From NCBI GenBank assembly GCA_010909165.1, contig MU008175.1, positions 921,370 through 985,369 of the forward strand: a DNA stretch of 64,000 nucleotides, in the 5' to 3' direction. Shown here piece by piece: positions 34,342 through 47,168 of the stretch. Positions within the stretch are counted from its first letter, which is position 1. Each line of letters starts with the position of its first letter. A model generated the notes under the pieces. That model was not told the origin of the DNA. It was given only the letters and a program-made list of their open reading frames with translations, and did no database searches. The position numbers and the translations under genes are program-made. This DNA comes from Anthoceros angustus (lineage: Eukaryota; Streptophyta; Anthocerotopsida; Anthocerotales; Anthocerotaceae).

Positions 34342-35842
34342 AATTTCAAAAGGTTCCCTTGCTGTGATAGCAGAGGTTCGTACACGGGTCACATACTTCC
34401 CGTTTCGCCAGTTGTGATGCTTATGGTCCGGTTCTATGGAGACCACCAACATGATGGCTATACAACATGAAAACTAACGTGCTAACCTCCAACCAATGCT
34501 GGGTCTGCAGCCGTCTGCAAACGGCAAGTTAAGACTTTTCTGGAGGCTCTGGTCGTGGTGTATATATGACCAATTTGCGCGCTGGGCTGCCTAGATTTTT
34601 CTGGTGGGGCTGCACCACAGGGGAACCCTTTTGCAGTTACTACTCAGCAGGGCATCATCTGAAGGGCTCTTAACAGGTCAAGGAGGACTGAGCTGTGTTG
34701 TACATTTCTGCCATGGATAGACGGTGTCACGACGCCAACCTTTGCAGTAAAGAGCTATTGTATCTGGCCTGATGCATACATATGCAGGCTTGCGAAAGCA
34801 TTGTGCAGGGTCAGAAAGAACGATCTGGTCACTTTTCCGTAATCTCATTTGCAAGGTCTTGCCAGTATGTTATATGGGGAGCACCAACAGGAACCTTGAT
34901 GACCTCTAGGCAGGTTAGTACGCAGTATAAAAGCTGCCGATAGAGTATGGGCCTGCTGTCAGCAGAAAGGCTGCCTTTCTTTCCAGGAATACTTAACCCC
35001 TAGTGTAGAGTGGAATTCCAATGCCCGTTTCTTTTTGCTGTGATTAAGCACCGATTGCCGGCTAATGTGTTACTTGTTGTGCGTAGGTTGCATGGGACAA
35101 ACCTTGCTCACCTTGGGTATATTTTATGGTTACTATACCTAGTTGTGGGCAGGCCAGGTCAATGGCCTTGTGGTTTGCCCAGTGTGTGGTATGTCTTAGC
35201 TGCTGTCTGCCGAACAGACACTGGCGGGGAACGAAACAAATATGTGAGGTGAATTTTGTATGAGATTCAGGTGACTTGCAGTCGTAGGAAGCCAGAAGAG
35301 CACTTATTCTGTATGAAACAAATATGTGAGGTGAATTTTGTATGAGATTCAGGCGACTTGCAGTCGTAGGTAGACAGAAGAGCACTTTTTCTGGACGAAA
35401 TTTTGGTTGCAACGGACACGTTCAGTGTTTCATCGTTTAATTCGATGAAGCTTTTCGGATTGCACTTGGAAGGTAGTGGTGGTAGTGGTGTTGCAGCCAT
35501 GGTTACCAAAAGTATCAAAACTGGAATGTCAGACGAGTTGACCGCAACTGCTGTCGAAGACGGCGCAAGTTCAATTGTTTTTCCCAAGGCATTTGCTGTC
35601 TTACTGTTCACGAAGTATCAATTCCACTGCTTCACAAGTATTGCAAACAACTTTTCTTTAGTTGCAAGCTGGTTTGTGAGAGCGGAACAGTTCCCACTGA
35701 TCACACACTCCAATACAATTCCTCCTATTACGGAAGACATATCTAACTCGCAGCAGATTCCATAAATTAAAGACCTACGATGAAATTAAAAATACAGATG
35801 GACAAGGTCTTGGGTGCAGTAGCCCCATATGCAGACCAGCTC
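34342..35842. other. Intergenic between convergent XPD and solanesyl synthase
   Basis: No gene recognised. Contains an 82-bp tandem duplication, listed separately, and probably both 3' untranslated regions. Confidence 0.5.
35233..35396. repeat. 82-bp tandem duplication
   Basis: Two head-to-tail 82-bp copies starting GAAACAAATATGTGAGG (35233 and 35315) with only a few mismatches. Confidence 0.9.
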
Positions 35843-37800
35843 CTAAAAAATTCGCTCCAAGACATAGCCAACCATCCCCTCTAAAGATTGCCGCACCTGA
35901 CCCTGTGGTAGGCACTCTAAGTTGTTGAGCGCCAACTCACCCTGTTGCTGTGCCAACAGCCTAGCTCTCTCAATGCCTCCTGCATTCTTGATCAGGATGA
36001 TGGCTTCTTCCAAACTCCCAGGCTCCCTGAAGCCGGATTCAATCAACGCCCTTAATCTTGGCTCCTCCTCCAGCGCAAACAGAACTGGCGCTGTAAGGTT
36101 GCCATTTGATAAGTCACTGCCTGCCGGTTTCCCCAGCTGCTCGGACGTTTGAGTAAAGTCCAAGATATCGTCCACAACCTGGAAGGCCAGACCAAGGTGT
36201 TTGCCGTAGTCGAACATCTGGTCACAAACGCGAGGGCTAACATTGCTGAAGATAGCCGCACATCGGGCGCTAGCAGCTATGAGGGAAGCAGTTTTGAAAT
36301 AGCTCTTCTCCATGTAGTCTTCAAAAGTCAAGTCACAGTCAAACAAACTCTGCGCCTGCTTGATTTCCCCACTAGAAAAATCTCTGATAACCTGTGAACA
36401 GACCACAATGGTGGTGTTAAAACCCGGGGCAAGTTTACCGCCTTGTTTCTCGGCAGGATCGTCTCTCCAAACTTCCCTTCCGTCATCAAGCCCCTGATAA
36501 TGATTCAACCGTTTGCAAAAGAAGGAAACCAACCTGGCTAATAAGCTTGACAACTTCCAAGTTGTCCAAATTTGCAAGGTACCACGAAGACTGCGCAAAC
36601 ATGAAGTCACCAGCCAGGACAGCCACTTTTGTGCCGAACAAGTTGTGTGTGGTTTTCTGACCTGCAACACCAACGAAAGTTTCCACAGTCATCCTCATCC
36701 GTCATTGCCAATGATCATTCCCTCGTAGGTGTGCAGCATCATCAACTGGTGAATCTGGCAGATAGCATACCCCTGCGGGTGGCACTGTCATCAAGGACAT
36801 CGTCGTGCATCAAACTTGCAGTGTGAATCATCTCCGTGATCTCCGCTAGCCGGCGGTGCTGGGGCCTCAACTCTCTGGAAAACGCACAAGGGCACCAGGA
36901 GTTTAATGGGACCATACACGTAGAGTGAGCCTGTGCCAACAACGAGCTTGATAGCGTAACGAGCTTACTCAAAACCAGCTAGACTCAGCGTTGCTCTTGC
37001 AACCAGGAAGATAAGGGCAGGTCTCATTCTCTTGCCCCCAGCACCAAAAATCTGCTCAGCAGCTGCTTCAAGCATAGGATTTTGATTACCAACAACCTGA
37101 AGACGCGGAGGGATTAGGCACTGGCAAGAAACCACTCTCCATCAGAGGTCCAAAATAGCAACCACTCCCCAGTCGAAGTAAGGCAAGGCAAGGAACACAA
37201 ATCTCACCGCATGTAAGTTCTTCTGCAACGTTTGTAGATCATCCGCCACAGGCTCAATCAGGGCGTTCAAAGACAACCTTTCCATGGGAAACGGCCTGAC
37301 TGGGGCGCCCCCATTGATCACGCAGGGAACGGTCGGACCCACAATATCTACAATCCTGAAAACAAATGAATTCCCCGGCTCCCCCTCGCCAGCCAGAAAC
37401 AAGCTCCACAGGACATAGAGTACCTGAACATACTTGATACATCCACCACGGGAGGAGGAGCCGCCACCGATGCCCACGCCACGGGGGGCCGTCCAGACCG
37501 AACCAGCTTCGCCAGGGCGGCCTTGAGAGCCGGCCCTGGCTCAGAAACCGGCTCCCCGGGCCGAGCCAGCGCAGGCCCGGGCTCTGCAGACGCCTCGGCA
37601 ATGCAACCGAGCTTGGGCACCCGGGCCGCCATTGCTGGTCCACATCTCGACCGCCGGTTCCACAACAGATTCTGACCGAGCTGAGCCATCCAGCTACCGC
37701 TCCCTTCCACACCGAATCCAACCGCCCACAAAATGCTCTGCAGGCAACAGCAGAACCTGCACCGCTTCAGCTCAACATCCTGCAAACGCATTCCACCCAT
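35843..37800 (-). CDS. SPS: Solanesyl diphosphate synthase (long-chain trans-prenyltransferase)
   Basis: The enzyme condenses isopentenyl diphosphate to C45 solanesyl diphosphate for plastoquinone or ubiquinone side chains. Six exons on the minus strand (37800-37424, 37355-37208, 37096-36969, 36874-36771, 36661-36534, 36391-35843) sum to 1434 nt, or 477 aa. The first aspartate-rich motif is in [16 protein letters not shown] and the second in [20 protein letters not shown]. Other conserved parts are [49 protein letters not shown] and the C-terminal [11 protein letters not shown]. The long N-terminus is an Arg/Pro/Ala-rich organelle-targeting region; an internal Met at about 37686 ([13 protein letters not shown]) could be the real start. 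Similarity is greatest to plastid-type plant SPS. Confidence 0.95.
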
Positions 37801-40539
37801 GATCCACTTGCCGCACCCAAATTTGAGCTCACTCCAGTCCGACAGTCTGACACCACATTACAGTACGACCTGACACAATAGTGCCCAACACTCCCTCACC
37901 TGCAATGACGATGATCCCTCTCCACCTCCTCCCTTCCCTGCAGTTTCCAATCCCTGCCTCGTCCGCCCACAAGCTCGGCCCGGCTGGATCAAGTGCGAGA
38001 CAGAAGCTGGAGAACGCAGATGCTCCTTTTCAGAGTCTGCTGCAGAGCGTGAGGGGCACTCATCCTCCTCCAGCGCCTGGCCAGATCGGATGAGATGAGA
38101 TCCGAGCGCAGCCCGAGTGGGGCGGCTGCAATGTTCCTTCCCCTGGTTTCTCGAGGCCTGGCGCGGCACAATTGGCCTATGTGCGTTGCGCTGTTGCGTG
38201 GGACTAGGCAGGCGCAAGCCAAAGCGTGGCCTCCCAGCTGTGGTTCCATTGCACGAGTCCCATCCCGGATGGAGCGTTAGCGGCGCGCCATCCGGCCACG
38301 TGGGCGCTTACCAGTCCCCCGTGGTGTCCGGCCAGGCGGGTAAAAGTGCCCGGCGCGGAGGATAGGATACATACACAAAATACTTAAGCATGTACAATAC
38401 GTCTCCGGTTACGATACGCTATGTGTTGTGAAGGCTCTGGCCGGAGATCATATTATAAACTGCTTCACTGCTTGCCTCCAGGCGGAGGCCAGCACAAACT
38501 GTGTGGCAGGCCCGAGCCACACGTTCGCGCCAGACCTCTCTCTTCATTCTTTTCTTGTGCAACGAGCTTTGACCGACTTGGCCTGCTGCGGAGCCAGAGG
38601 TTAGAAATTTCCAGGTCGCTCCTCCGCTGGAATCCCCTTGCTTGCCGCTCATCAGCGTCATCGCTCGGTGCTAGTAAGAGTGACGTGACGACAGAGTCTG
38701 CGCACGGCAAGCTTGCCCCACCCAGCCAGGGTTGCATACATGGAAATCCCTTGTCCTTGTCTGGGGTAAGGCAGGATCGCCGCCTACACCTATACCGCGA
38801 AATTCAAAATTAGGGGTAAGGGAACATTGAAGGGCTGGTGCGTCTTGCCTACCTGCAACGTACTTCGAGCACCATGGTTTCAACTTGTTCTTCTTGCACG
38901 ATCTTCTTCGGGTTCTGTGAAAACCAGTAATGTTGCACGGGGCAGCATCGGGGCTACTATTCTCCTGGACACATGGGTAGATGGAGCTGCGCATGACGTT
39001 CACTGTCATGTTGAAAACATGGCAATCGTTATTCCCTGAAAATGGGCGAAAAAAGCTTCAGCTATGGCAAGGTCGCAAACTGCAAAGGAGATAAATCACA
39101 ATTAATCACAACTCACATGAGAATGACATAAATTTCACCAGGATGGTCTTGGAGGCAAGGACATCCGCTCCTGCAAGTCGCATACTGTGGCCGTTCAGTT
39201 TGAGCATGATGGACGGATGCTCACACACGGACGGAGTGCTCATGGCCACGGACAAACGACGAAGAGTTGTATCGGACGACCGAAACGAATCCAGGGGCCA
39301 CGATGCATCACAGGCGCGGGCACCTAATTTCCTATTTGAATTCCAATTCAGGTGATCTGAACTACTGCAATTGACGACATAGCAGGTAGCCACACGGCAA
39401 GCATAACATTTTGGGAAGGAGGTCGCTCTGCTTTCAATAATCCTGGAGGAAACAAGCGAGGAAGTTGAATACGCACTTTCGCCTCAGCTCCTGCGCAATG
39501 CTTACCATGGACTCGACACAGTCGGCGTAGTGTAGTGCAGACACTCTCAATTTGATGAGATCCATTATCCACAGGCGGACAACAGAACTAATACAAATAC
39601 GAAACAACACCAGAACGAAGTAGCGATGAGGATAACAAACGTCTTCGGGGTTGAACCCTCATGAACATGGGTTAGTTACACCTGTTGACTATCAATTTCC
39701 ATGCCCAAGAAAACTCCACAGTTTACAAGCAACCAGCGTCAGGGATCAGACCTGCGGCTAGACATCAAGTAGCACTAAGGGATCTTGATAGCAAGAGAAT
39801 AAGAGGTTGTGGAACTATCACGCTCGCTTGGCGCTGTTGAGCTCATCTCTCCGAGTATGCTCAGGGAAGAACATTGCTACATTCAGGGATGCTCCAACGT
39901 TTGGACCAATAACTGTCCGCACCTACATCTCAGCCTCAAGCCTGTCACAGGCGTCGCTGGAAGAAGAGAATCAGCAAGCCCATGGATGGTCATCAGTGGC
40001 TTTGTAACCGGAAAGTTCAACCAATCAACGACGGATAAATTATGGTGCCTTGCGCGGAAGGCACACACAGGAGTCGCCCAAAAATGGAACATAGAGTCGC
40101 TTGTTCTTCTCTCGTCAACCTGCTCCATTCATGGCATGACGGTGCTCCCTGCAGAAAAAGTAAGATCTCAAATATCTCGATATGCAAGAAGTTCCTCGCT
40201 CAGAGCACCCGGAGTCATATTATGAGCTGAAGAATAGGTTGCCAAGCATAACTCACCAAGCAAGACGCCCCACCTCGTATGCTTCCAGCAACCTAATTTC
40301 AAGCGGACAATTTGCAACATATTACGACAGGACAAAGCAGTTTTGACTCTTCAACTAGGACTGGTGACCCATTGCACACTACCTTACTGCATTCACGGAC
40401 AAAACCAGACGATTTGCTTCATCAGCAGGGCAACAAAACTGTGAAAGGAGCTGAAAACCCTAAAAGTTGGCTCACCACGAGTACTGACGGAACACCACTC
40501 GAACGACTTTGATGCTGATAGTGAACAACAAGAAGAACA
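37801..40539. other. No confirmed gene; a possible small exon on the minus strand
   Basis: The first 500 bases are GC-rich and probably the SPS promoter. Further on, short frames with splice-like borders exist on the minus strand (about 39560-39490, reading MDLIKLRVSALHYADCVESM; and 39285-39140), but they cannot be joined into a recognisable protein. Confidence 0.35.
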
Positions 40540-40884
40540 CTAAAGTATCTGGTAAGAGTTCAGGTGGCCCAACAGGCCGCAGCTGCCTGTAAGATCGCCC
40601 AGCAGACAGCAATTCCCAACCAAAAATAAAAATACAAGGAAAAGGATACTGAAAAGGTATCGCTCCCACCAGTCAAGCATGTACAAGCCAAAGGTAACGT
40701 TGTAGATGAAAATATACTTGCTGATCGTGGCTATCAGAGGAAGGCTCTGAAACGATGACCACAGGCGTTGTCGGAGCAAGCTCTGCTGGGGCATCTGCGA
40801 TCCCTTGAGTCCTGAACGTTCAAGCGCTGGTCTGGCAACCGCGCCGTTCTGGCCCTTCCCAGCCCGCATTACCGCTGTAGACAT
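40540..40884 (-). CDS. Small subunit of serine palmitoyltransferase (ssSPT, DUF3317)
   Basis: ssSPT proteins are single-pass ER peptides that activate serine palmitoyltransferase, the first enzyme of sphingolipid synthesis. The frame contains KYIFIYNVTFGLYMLDWWER followed by YLFSILFLVFLFLVG, which matches the plant ssSPT core (YNVTFGLYMLDWWERYLFN as I remember it). Starting at ATG 40884 gives 114 aa; starting at the internal ATG 40794 gives 84 aa, nearer to the usual 55-75. The C-terminus (LLGDLTGSCGLLGHLNSYQI) is not the usual one and may be read-through of an intron or divergence. No paralogue in the window. Confidence 0.7.
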   Translation of the reverse strand: MSTAVMRAGKGQNGAVARPALERSGLKGSQMPQQSLLRQRLWSSFQSLPLIATISKYIFIYNVTFGLYMLDWWERYLFSILFLVFLFLVGNCCLLGDLTGSCGLLGHLNSYQIL

Positions 40885-43800
40885 CGATCCGGCTGGATTC
40901 GCACAGCCGCGGAAGAAGCTCTCCCTCGGAAGACACGAGTCGCGTCTACTGTCACTCGACTCTTGCAAAATGGCTTTACCGAAGCCTTGACGAATACTGA
41001 ACCCATGAGCACGCGTTTGCTGGTGCAGCACTGTATACCTAACGCAGTCAAGGAAAACACTAAAAAGCTTATTGGAGATTAAAATGATTGTTGAGTCCTT
41101 TTAGGAGTTGAAGCTCCGGGTTGTGTGGACTATTCGACATGTACGTATCTTTCATTAATCGCTGCTTCAGCAAGGCCTGACCTACTTCAACAGATTATGG
41201 CAGGGCATTTAACGCTCGAGAAGCTGGTGCTAACCGACCGTGATGGACAGGGAATGCTTTGCCTGGATCATGAGCAGTTGCACGAGTTTAGAGATACGCC
41301 GCTGCTCCCTCTGCATCTGCTAACCGGATTCAGGTCCTGGCACCGAACATGATGACTAGAACTAGGCTCAGTGGTGCTACCTTGGTAGCTATGAGGCCCA
41401 GTGAGACACAAGTGAAGAGGGAGGAGCGTGGAGTATCTGAAATTCTGCGAGCCAGGTTGGAGGGATGCTGATGGCTGTGCATCCTAGTATTCTCTGAAGC
41501 ATTTGAAGAGCCAGCGGCTACAGCATTTGAAGAACCTTTCGGTACTGTTGCCAGTACTCTTGTGAAGAGACGCACTTATCTGGAGACGAACTTCTTCTAG
41601 GTCAATGGGTCCCTCTTTGTTGCAATATATTAGCTTCTGGTGCGGTATTCTTTTGGGACGTGATCAGAGACAACCTCTGGTTCATATCGTGCAACTGAGC
41701 CATGGATGTGCGCATGCTCTTGGTGTCCTGTTGTCCAGGACATTGGTTCGGGTACATAGGCAACAGGAAGCACCATTGACCATGACGATACTGTTGACGA
41801 AAAGGTGACATGGGCTGAAAGGGAGCTCGTCTCTTGCCAGAAGCACAGGGACTGGTCTCTTCATGTTCTTATAGCAGATGCTGCTTTGCAGCTGACCTCG
41901 AGGCTTCAACCGTACTCTAAGTAGTGCGAAGTGCACTGGGTAGAGGACAGGATGTGGTGCTTTCAGCAAGTTGACAGTGATTCAGGCCTCTACACAACGT
42001 TTGTGTTCACCGGGGAAGGAGTTAAAAGCATTGGAAACCTGAAGTCACGATGTGCATCTCGCTGCTGAATCAATGGAACCTCTCCCTAGTACAGTGTTTG
42101 ATGGGGGAAAACATGGCGACCTGCAGTTCCTTGTTCTCGAAACCAAACGGAAATTTGTGCTTATCACCATCATGCCAACACGAGGACTTACCTTTCCACT
42201 GGGGATGTCCTCCAACACAGCCTTCACTCGCTCAGCTATGTCGCGAGCTATGCGGGCTCCACCTCCCCATATGCCGCTGATGTAAATGTTTCAATTTGGA
42301 TAATTCCTTTCCTCAACAAGAGGCATACTCTTTAGGATTGCACCATTTTTCTAATAGTTATACTCAAGTTCCAAGGGTTTCAATCAGAGTCCCTTGTCTA
42401 TTCTCGGGTTAACAGGTATCACATTTAGCTTATTTTTACTTTGCTCGTTTATTTTTACAGGTCTCATTACTCATTAAATAATTAATTGTTTTGTATTTTA
42501 TTGAACATCCACATTAATAAAAAGTCTTAAATATGGCCCGATATGATCAGCGGGTTTTTAGGGTGGTTGACCTACAGCCTGCTGCTTGTTTATGCTAATC
42601 AGACCACAAACATTGTTGGTCTCATTCCTATTTGTCATCGGGCAGGCGCCGTCCACGATTTGCGACAGGGTACCATGTCCATCAAAAACCCTAAATGACA
42701 AGAAAGAAGAAATGGATGGGAAGATGGGAAAGCCTGTGGCCAAGTTGCGTGATATAAACTTTTCCGATGCATAAGACCATATTGAGCTGATGTGGCATTG
42801 TACAATACTAAAGAGTGGGGAGGTAAAGAAGCTAAATTAAATATATAGACTACACGATGACATTAGATTAGAGCCGGCGACAGGCAAGCAGAATCAAGCA
42901 TGTACGTGAACCGTGACGAAGTCAAATGTGGTGTGGTGGTGAAGGGTTTTTTAAAAACGAACCGAACAAACATCTGCACTGAGATACACACCTCATCGCC
43001 TTAATAAGCGGCATTTGCTGGCGCATAGCTCTACCTGCAACGTCTGTCACACACCTCGTTTACTGCCTGCTCATCGGCATTTCCATAATATAGTATGTAT
43101 GAGAAGCTGCCATGGCAGAAATGGCGCGGACGGTTGAATGATGCTGCTTCCAACGGTCCAGCCTGCACAAGTACCTCATGCGTTACTGCTATTCTCCTTC
43201 TTGCTGACGAGACTCGCTTGCTAGGAAGAATCATCACGGTTGGTACGCAGAAACGACTGACAAAACCTCGCGTTCGCGCAGGAGTAATGAGACTGACAAC
43301 TTTTGCTGCTACTGTTTGCTATAAAAGTCATCATTTGTCACATATAGCAGGTGAGAGCAATTCTATGTGGAGAAATGGAGACTTAAGTAGCATATGGCAG
43401 ACCTCGAACAGAGACGTGAAGATGTGCACACATATTAAACAAATGAACCCATCAAATGACCGTCTGACATCGGATGAGTAGAAGTCGCATAACGAAGTCA
43501 CACAAGAGGCAGCTGGTAAGTACTCACGTAACGGCAAACACACCTCTTGTAACCGATGGACGGGGACAGTAGCTAGTGCGGGAAGGCAAAACACGGATCC
43601 GAAACTGAGCAGTTGCTTCAGGATGAAGCAAAGCTGACACCGGAGTTCCGTGGGAAAGAATGAACATACCACGAGATAATAAAATAAATGCTGGATTACG
43701 AACTTGAAAGTCGGACAATTTACATTGTGTTTAATTTGAATCACGGTCTTTACAGAATCTGAGACTAACATCAAGATCTCCTGCAAATTGACAATACAAA

Positions 43801-45122
43801 TTTAAGCTGCAACTACTAGGCAGAGAAAATTGAAGCTGCAACTGCTAGCTACAGAAAATTGATGAAAGCTTGAAAAGCAAATCGCTCTGCTTTCAATCCG
43901 GCCGAAGGAAAACACATCAAAACTTGAAAGTGTAGTGCCTAAAGCTTACACCCGCTCCAGCATGGTGCTCATCCACCTGTCCTCGCCAGGATATACAGGT
44001 AGCGTGCAACTTCTCCTTCTCTTCCCTTCCCCCACCCTCCCTTCCGGCTGCTGAAGGGCGTCTAACCTCATCCCCATTTTCTTCCTAACTTGATAGAATG
44101 TAACCAACAATTGGTCCTTTGAACCCATAGCTTCAATGGTAAGCCATTGCTTCAAATGTGTTAGACCCCAGACCTGTCCACAGCCAACTACCCTGACAAT
44201 AGAGCCAGAATTGAGGGACTACATAGAATAGTGCTAGACCGACGTAGCACAAATGGAAAAAAGAATCGGACGCATAAATTGCAATTATATAATTCAGATG
44301 TTCAGTCGAGAGGTGGAGTGTCAAAGGGCAAGCAGGCAGGCAGGCAGGGCAGGCATTGCAGTGCCCGCCACCGCTAATAAATCTACTAACCCCTACACTT
44401 GCACACTAGTAACCCCAGACCAGCCACCATGAGACTCGCCAAGTGCTTGCACCACAAAGACGTAACCCAAAGTGACAGAAAAGGAAAAAAGAAGAGATTC
44501 AACCCTCCCCACCCGCCCAGTTAATTACCCATTTGCACAGGCATGTACAAGTTGATGTTATTGCTGCTGTTGATCCTACTACCCCCTTTTTGTACAGAAA
44601 GTAAAATCTAGAGAGGCTGGACCAAGGCTGACCCCATTGTTTTCGGCAAGCCCCAATCCAAAGTTCCACTGACCGACCAGACCGACATTTACAAAAAGAC
44701 AAATTGAAGGCTTCCTTCCGCTAACCTCCTCCAAACTGCCACTCCCTTTGTCACTGACCAAGCTCAAAAAAGAATAGATGGACTACCTCATAAAAAAAAT
44801 TAAAATGGAAGGCTGTACCAAGCACAGCTGCGAAGCCCGGGTCCAATCACCATGCGTGCACTCCAAAGATCCCACAGCTCCATCCTTGTTGCACGAGCTT
44901 TCGTTCACTCAAACCCCCTTCAGGGGCTTCACAACCTTTGCTTCCATCCTCCAACAAACTAACCAACCACCCACAACTGGTTAATCTCCTGCTGTCGAAT
45001 TATCAGCAACCCCAATGGAGGGTCTTCACCTCTCGCTGTCCGCTAGGAGCTATCACTCCATCCTTCCAACATCAACTAACAACCTCCCTCCTTCCAACAC
45101 CTTCCCTTCCGGCCCAGACCCT
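40885..45122. other. Long stretch without an assignable gene
   Basis: One exon-like block on the minus strand (42280-42195) has a consensus acceptor and donor and reads GIWGGGARIARDIAERVKAV; a second frame, 41836-41602, follows a pyrimidine-rich acceptor and ends in a stop. I could not place either in a family. The region 42300-42560 is AT-rich. Positions 44000-45122 are probably 3' untranslated sequence of the CCCH gene. Confidence 0.35.
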
Positions 45123-47168
45123 CTACCAACTCTGCTCCGAATCCTCCTGCACCAGGTCGGTCACCCATCCAAGATCCGGGGCCTCCCCGGCATCCATCCG
45201 ATTATCCTTTATCATCCTGCTGCCGTACATCTTGGAGCGCAGATCCCGTCCATCACACCTCTGCACTCCGGCCTGCTGCTCCTCGTCCTCGTTGTCGGGC
45301 ACCTCCCACGGCTGCTGTTCCTTCCCATCCCACCTGAGCTTGGTGGGCGTGACAGGTACGCTCTGAGAGCATCGGCGGAGTGGGGACGGCCCCGAAGAGT
45401 ACTGCGCCGCCGCCGATGTCACCTGCGCGACCTGCGCGGCCTGAGCTGATTGCGCCTGAAGCCAAAGAGGAGACACTCCACCACCACCCCTCATGTCCAG
45501 ATGCTGTAAAGTGGCGATCAGATCAGACATCTCCTTGGATGACCCATGGGAGTGGGAGTGAGGCCCAGGAGAAGGGGGAGACCCGCTCCCGGGAGACGAC
45601 AGCGGGGAAGACACCGACTGCATCAACCCACCCCTGTGGGAATAATGGTCCGCTGCAGACGGGATGGACAGAGCCGGCATGGAGTTCAGGCGATCCAAAT
45701 GGCGGCGGTGCGCCGGAGTCACCATACCCTGAGAGGCCGCAGCAGCCACCACCGCAGCCGCCATCGCCTGCTGGCTGGAGTGCGCCCGAGCAAAGGAGGC
45801 CTGGGCCTGGGAGAGGCCGGTAGCCTCAGACAGCGGCTGAGAATAGGAAGCAGCCTGGGACAGCGCGTTCTGGGCCATGGCAAGATTGGAGAGGCTGTGC
45901 ACCAGGGAGTTAGGCCAGTGGTGGGGAGAGGGCGGGGAGACAGGAGAGGCGGATGGGGAGAGCGGGGGAGACAGGGAGGGGGGACAGGGTATGCCCAACA
46001 AGAGTCGAGGTCGGAGAGGAGACCTGCGAGGTGTTGCAGCAATGGCCGGTTGCGTCGCTGGAGAAGCCGTACTGGCTGGATCCGTCGAAGGAGTGCGCGG
46101 CGGCAGCCAGGCACCTGCTGCTGCCGTCGAATGAGATGCCGCCGTCGAAGGAGCCGGACTGGGAGAGGCAAGCAGCAAGCGCTGTGGCTGCCCTGCTGCT
46201 ACCGCCCAGCACATTTCTTGCAACGCTAGCGGCCTGGGCGGCCCCGGAAGAAGCCGCAGCTGCTCCTGGGTGTGGGCGAAGAAGCAGACCCGCCTCCGGC
46301 AGCTCCTCCCGTCCTTGCAGGGCTGGGTGCGGTAGCGGGCCGGATGCAGCCAGCACTCGAACACTCCGTGGGCGAACTCGCAGGCATCGCCCCGCCGGCA
46401 GCTGCCCTTCCTGAAGTCGGGGCAGGCGGTTCCGGAGTAGTGGAAGCGGCGGGGTCGCGCCTCCGAGCCTTCTCCCGGGTGCGCAAACGGACACTCCGTC
46501 CAGTCGTGGCTCCTCCCTCTCATACATCGCCGCACCTTGAACTCGAACATCCGGAATTCGTCGCAGGCGTACACATCCACCGCCGCCCAAGACTCGTCGT
46601 CCTCGCTGTTGTTGTTGAGCAGAAACTTCTGCAAAGCAGTCAGCATCTGCGCGTTCTCCAGGCTGGTTGTGGGCGATGTGGGCGGCATCCTCCCGCTCAG
46701 GTTGTTCACCTCCCTGGTGTCCAGAATGAAGTTACCCCCCTGGAGCACGGACGAGTCCAGCCCCCCAAACACCGCCGAGTCCATCCCAGGGCCCGAGTCC
46801 CCGCACTGCAAGTCATCCAGCCCCTCCAGCATCGCCATGTCACTCAATTTCCCGGGAGTAGACGGCAGGCTGTAGAAGGCGCTGTTGAAGGACTGCGGGA
46901 TGGAGGCCGTGTTGATCAGGCTCTGGCTCCTCCCGTAAGTGAGCGGGGCCAGCTGAGAGTACACGTCCGCCTTGGCATTGAAGGAGGCGGACCTCCTGGT
47001 GGCGGCCGCCGCCACCGCCCCCGCCGACTGCATCATGGAATGCGGGGAACGGCTGTGGGAAAGCGGCAGCGGGGAGCACAGCGGGGAGGAAGAATTGTAA
47101 ATGGGCGATGGGGCGTCCGATGCGAAGGACAGCTCCTCCGCCCCTAAGTCTAACATCACGCCAGGCAT
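45123..47168 (-). CDS. Plant RR-type tandem CCCH zinc finger protein (TZF)
   Basis: Arginine-rich (RR) TZF proteins bind AU-rich RNA, shuttle between nucleus and P-bodies/stress granules and regulate hormone and stress responses. One exon encodes 681 aa. The core lies at about residues 200-305: [34 protein letters not shown], then finger 1 ([20 protein letters not shown]) and finger 2 ([16 protein letters not shown]) joined by [16 protein letters not shown]. This is the plant-specific arrangement. Long Ser/Pro/Ala-rich, low-complexity arms surround it, and the C-terminus ends with [10 protein letters not shown], a motif conserved in this subfamily. There are no ankyrin repeats in front, so it belongs to the group without ankyrins. 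The start at 47168 (MPGVMLDLG) was chosen as the first ATG in frame. Confidence 0.95.
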   Translation of the reverse strand: MPGVMLDLGAEELSFASDAPSPIYNSSSPLCSPLPLSHSRSPHSMMQSAGAVAAAATRRSASFNAKADVYSQLAPLTYGRSQSLINTASIPQSFNSAFYSLPSTPGKLSDMAMLEGLDDLQCGDSGPGMDSAVFGGLDSSVLQGGNFILDTREVNNLSGRMPPTSPTTSLENAQMLTALQKFLLNNNSEDDESWAAVDVYACDEFRMFEFKVRRCMRGRSHDWTECPFAHPGEGSEARPRRFHYSGTACPDFRKGSCRRGDACEFAHGVFECWLHPARYRTQPCKDGRSCRRRVCFFAHTQEQLRLLPGPPRPLALQEMCWAVAAGQPQRLLLASPSPAPSTAASHSTAAAGAWLPPRTPSTDPASTASPATQPAIAATPRRSPLRPRLLLGIPCPPSLSPPLSPSASPVSPPSPHHWPNSLVHSLSNLAMAQNALSQAASYSQPLSEATGLSQAQASFARAHSSQQAMAAAVVAAAASQGMVTPAHRRHLDRLNSMPALSIPSAADHYSHRGGLMQSVSSPLSSPGSGSPPSPGPHSHSHGSSKEMSDLIATLQHLDMRGGGGVSPLWLQAQSAQAAQVAQVTSAAAQYSSGPSPLRRCSQSVPVTPTKLRWDGKEQQPWEVPDNEDEEQQAGVQRCDGRDLRSKMYGSRMIKDNRMDAGEAPDLGWVTDLVQEDSEQSW

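Noticed and set aside
41125-41352. Frame with RPDLLQQIMAGHLTLEKLV, reminiscent of a TFIIS central-domain helix
   Set aside because: Only one short helix resembles the family; the following residues do not fit and there is no supporting exon.
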